Assembly: GCA_013399875.1 (NCBI GenBank)
Contig: VXAZ01003471.1
Location: 936,084 to 1,000,083 of the forward strand
Length of the DNA stretch: 64,000 nt
Direction: 5' to 3'
Origin: Gymnorhina tibicen
Lineage: Eukaryota; Chordata; Aves; Passeriformes; Artamidae
The position numbers and the translations under genes are program-made. The notes below the pieces were generated by a model that saw only the letters and a list, made by a program, of their open reading frames with translations, was not told where the DNA came from and searched no databases. Within the stretch, counting starts at the first letter, position 1. Every line of letters starts with the position of its first letter. Positions 62,445 through 64,000 of this stretch are shown in pieces.

Positions 62445-64000
62445 TTCTGCGTTATTTAAACTTAATTTATGAGCAGGAAAATAAGCCCTCTCTTCTACTA
62501 TTAATGTTTTTTATCTGGGCCATCAAATGTCACACCCTACTGATTTTGGATGTAAGGTCACTGGAAACAACATATCAGTGGTGTCAGCAATACAAATCAA
62601 CTGAAATTCCCCTAAAAATAAAAATGTCAGGAGTAAAATAATAGGCAATAGTTATTTCATGGTATGAAAGGCTTGTAATATATCAAGAGTTCACCTTCTT
62701 CTATCTTTATAATATATCACTTTGAACGTTAAGTATACCTCCATTTCATATATTTTAAATATAGATAATGTATCTAGCTAAAACAATACTCTCAGAGAAA
62801 AGTGCACCAAAATGATTGTTTAGGTTTGCATCCACTTTTTGAAATGTCTTCTAATTTATAGCAAATGATAAAGCAATAGCCCTGTCTATAAAAGGCAGTG
62901 TGGCGCACCAGCTGATGCTTTCTAAGAATATATTTCTGTGTTAAAGGAATATGGAAATATAAAATTGATCTGGGCTAATGATTTTAGCAAGAAGTAAAAG
63001 AAGGGGTGGCCCTTCACTCTGGCTGACCCTTCATTCAGCCCATGAAGACAAGACCCTAACTAACCCAAGCACTGCAGGAAGCAGTAACAAACGCCACTAG
63101 GAAGCCAGCAAGCAGCACATATTTGTGAAAATGCCTCCTTTGAAGTTTCTGTGTAGATGAACACATCTGTGTCTGTTAAACTGGCTTTAGAATAAGTGGG
63201 GATTTCCTTGGGCCATTTGTGACTGTTATTAAATGGCTACCAGAAAACAGGTTACTAATTTGGCTTGGATCACCATGCTGAATTATAACTAAACACACTA
63301 AATGTCACACTGGGCTGCACGTGGCACTCACACAGAGAAACAGGCGCTATAAACCCACGTTATACAGATGTAGCAACATTAATCTGCACATTCAGTTCAG
63401 ATGCAGTTGGGTTTGTGATTAATAGCCTGCCAGTGCCTGGACCTTTTGTGTTTACATATACTGAGGAAGAGGATGGGGACAGACTAGGTCAGTGCAGTGC
63501 CATCACTTACCTCTAACAAATCTGGCCCCACATCCATGGAGTTTCCAGGACTGCAGACCTCTCAAGGTCCCTGAATACTCTTTTAGGGAGTACAAGTCCT
63601 TGGTCCAATGGCCCTCACAGGAGCAGGAGCCTGGAGCCCTGGTACCCATCCCCAGCACCACATCTTTCAATGCTCACCCATTGCTACCCAATGAGCAAAG
63701 AGAGCATCTTCTTTCCCAGAGTGGGGCTATAGGGTGACTTATCCAGTTTTTCCCTGCTTTTGTCAATCTTGTGACTCTGCTCCATTCTTCCCCCTCTGAC
63801 AGGTCTTTTGTCTGATTCATGTGTGCCACTTCCATTTCACCTTGACTTCAGAAAAGGGAAGGAAGCGCCTTTGCTGGCAGAACATAGCTGCAGAATTTTG
63901 AGTCTCCCAAAGTTTTGGCCCAGTCTGGCAGAGATGGGAAACAGGCCTACCACAGGTTGCCCTGTGGTTACATAGAGGTAGCACACAGCTATTTGGGATG
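62445..64000. other. Non-coding stretch, nothing recognised
   Basis: AT-rich to about 63.0 kb, then of balanced composition. The ORF at 63492-63737 (+, 81 codons) has no recognisable domain. No repeat family seen. Confidence 0.5.

Noticed and set aside
1..64000. CRISPR arrays, tRNA, rRNA, riboswitches, prophage or insertion sequences
   Set aside because: No regularly spaced direct repeats, cloverleaf or rRNA signatures were seen, and the sequence is a vertebrate nuclear one.

Overview
The window looks like nuclear DNA of a bird, most likely a neoavian and plausibly a passerine. Evidence: long AT-leaning sequence with no dense genes, a low load of interspersed repeats, three CR1-type LINE tails (the dominant avian retrotransposon), and one about 580-bp solo LTR of a family I recognise as typical of avian endogenous retroviruses. 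There is no bacterial, plasmid or phage gene organisation: no ribosome-binding sites, no operons and no ORF above about 160 codons. The species call rests on repeat style only.

Layout. 1-6.6 kb: non-coding, with an old CR1 3' end (about 1340-1553), a fresh 52-bp tandem duplication (1782-1885), TG-rich low-complexity DNA near 4.2 kb and a G-run cluster near 4.93 kb. 6.6-7.0 kb: a second CR1 tail split by a T-rich insert. 7-16.3 kb: no supported gene. 16.3-24.6 kb: several AT-rich, repeat-poor blocks rich in homeodomain/POU/SOX-like words, interrupted by a (CCCTT)n tract with a 258-base assembly gap (20178-20435) and a GC-richer block (22.5-23.4 kb). 24.6-42.3 kb: no supported gene, with GC-richer islands near 26.8, 29.5, 31.4-33, 35.1, 36.8 and 39.6 kb. 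42.3-43.3 kb: a CR1 tail carrying a nested, reverse-oriented solo LTR. 44.1-44.4 kb: a compact block with repeated TGACA/TGTCA words and a perfect 17-bp palindrome, the most enhancer-like stretch by eye. 44.4-61.9 kb: mostly featureless, with small simple repeats and one more AT-rich block near 58 kb. 61.9-62.45 kb: a CT repeat, a short ORF, and the best coding candidate: a possible terminal exon for a membrane-anchor segment with a basic tail (62174-62366) and a nearby AATAAA.

Overall this reads as a gene desert or the inside of large introns: no CpG island, no recognisable multi-exon gene, no rRNA, tRNA, CRISPR or toxin genes. Its functional content, if any, is probably cis-regulatory. I did not find a convincing new biological system; the items most worth checking are the 62.2-kb exon candidate, the 44.2-kb TALE-like motif cluster and the AT-rich blocks at 16-24 kb.
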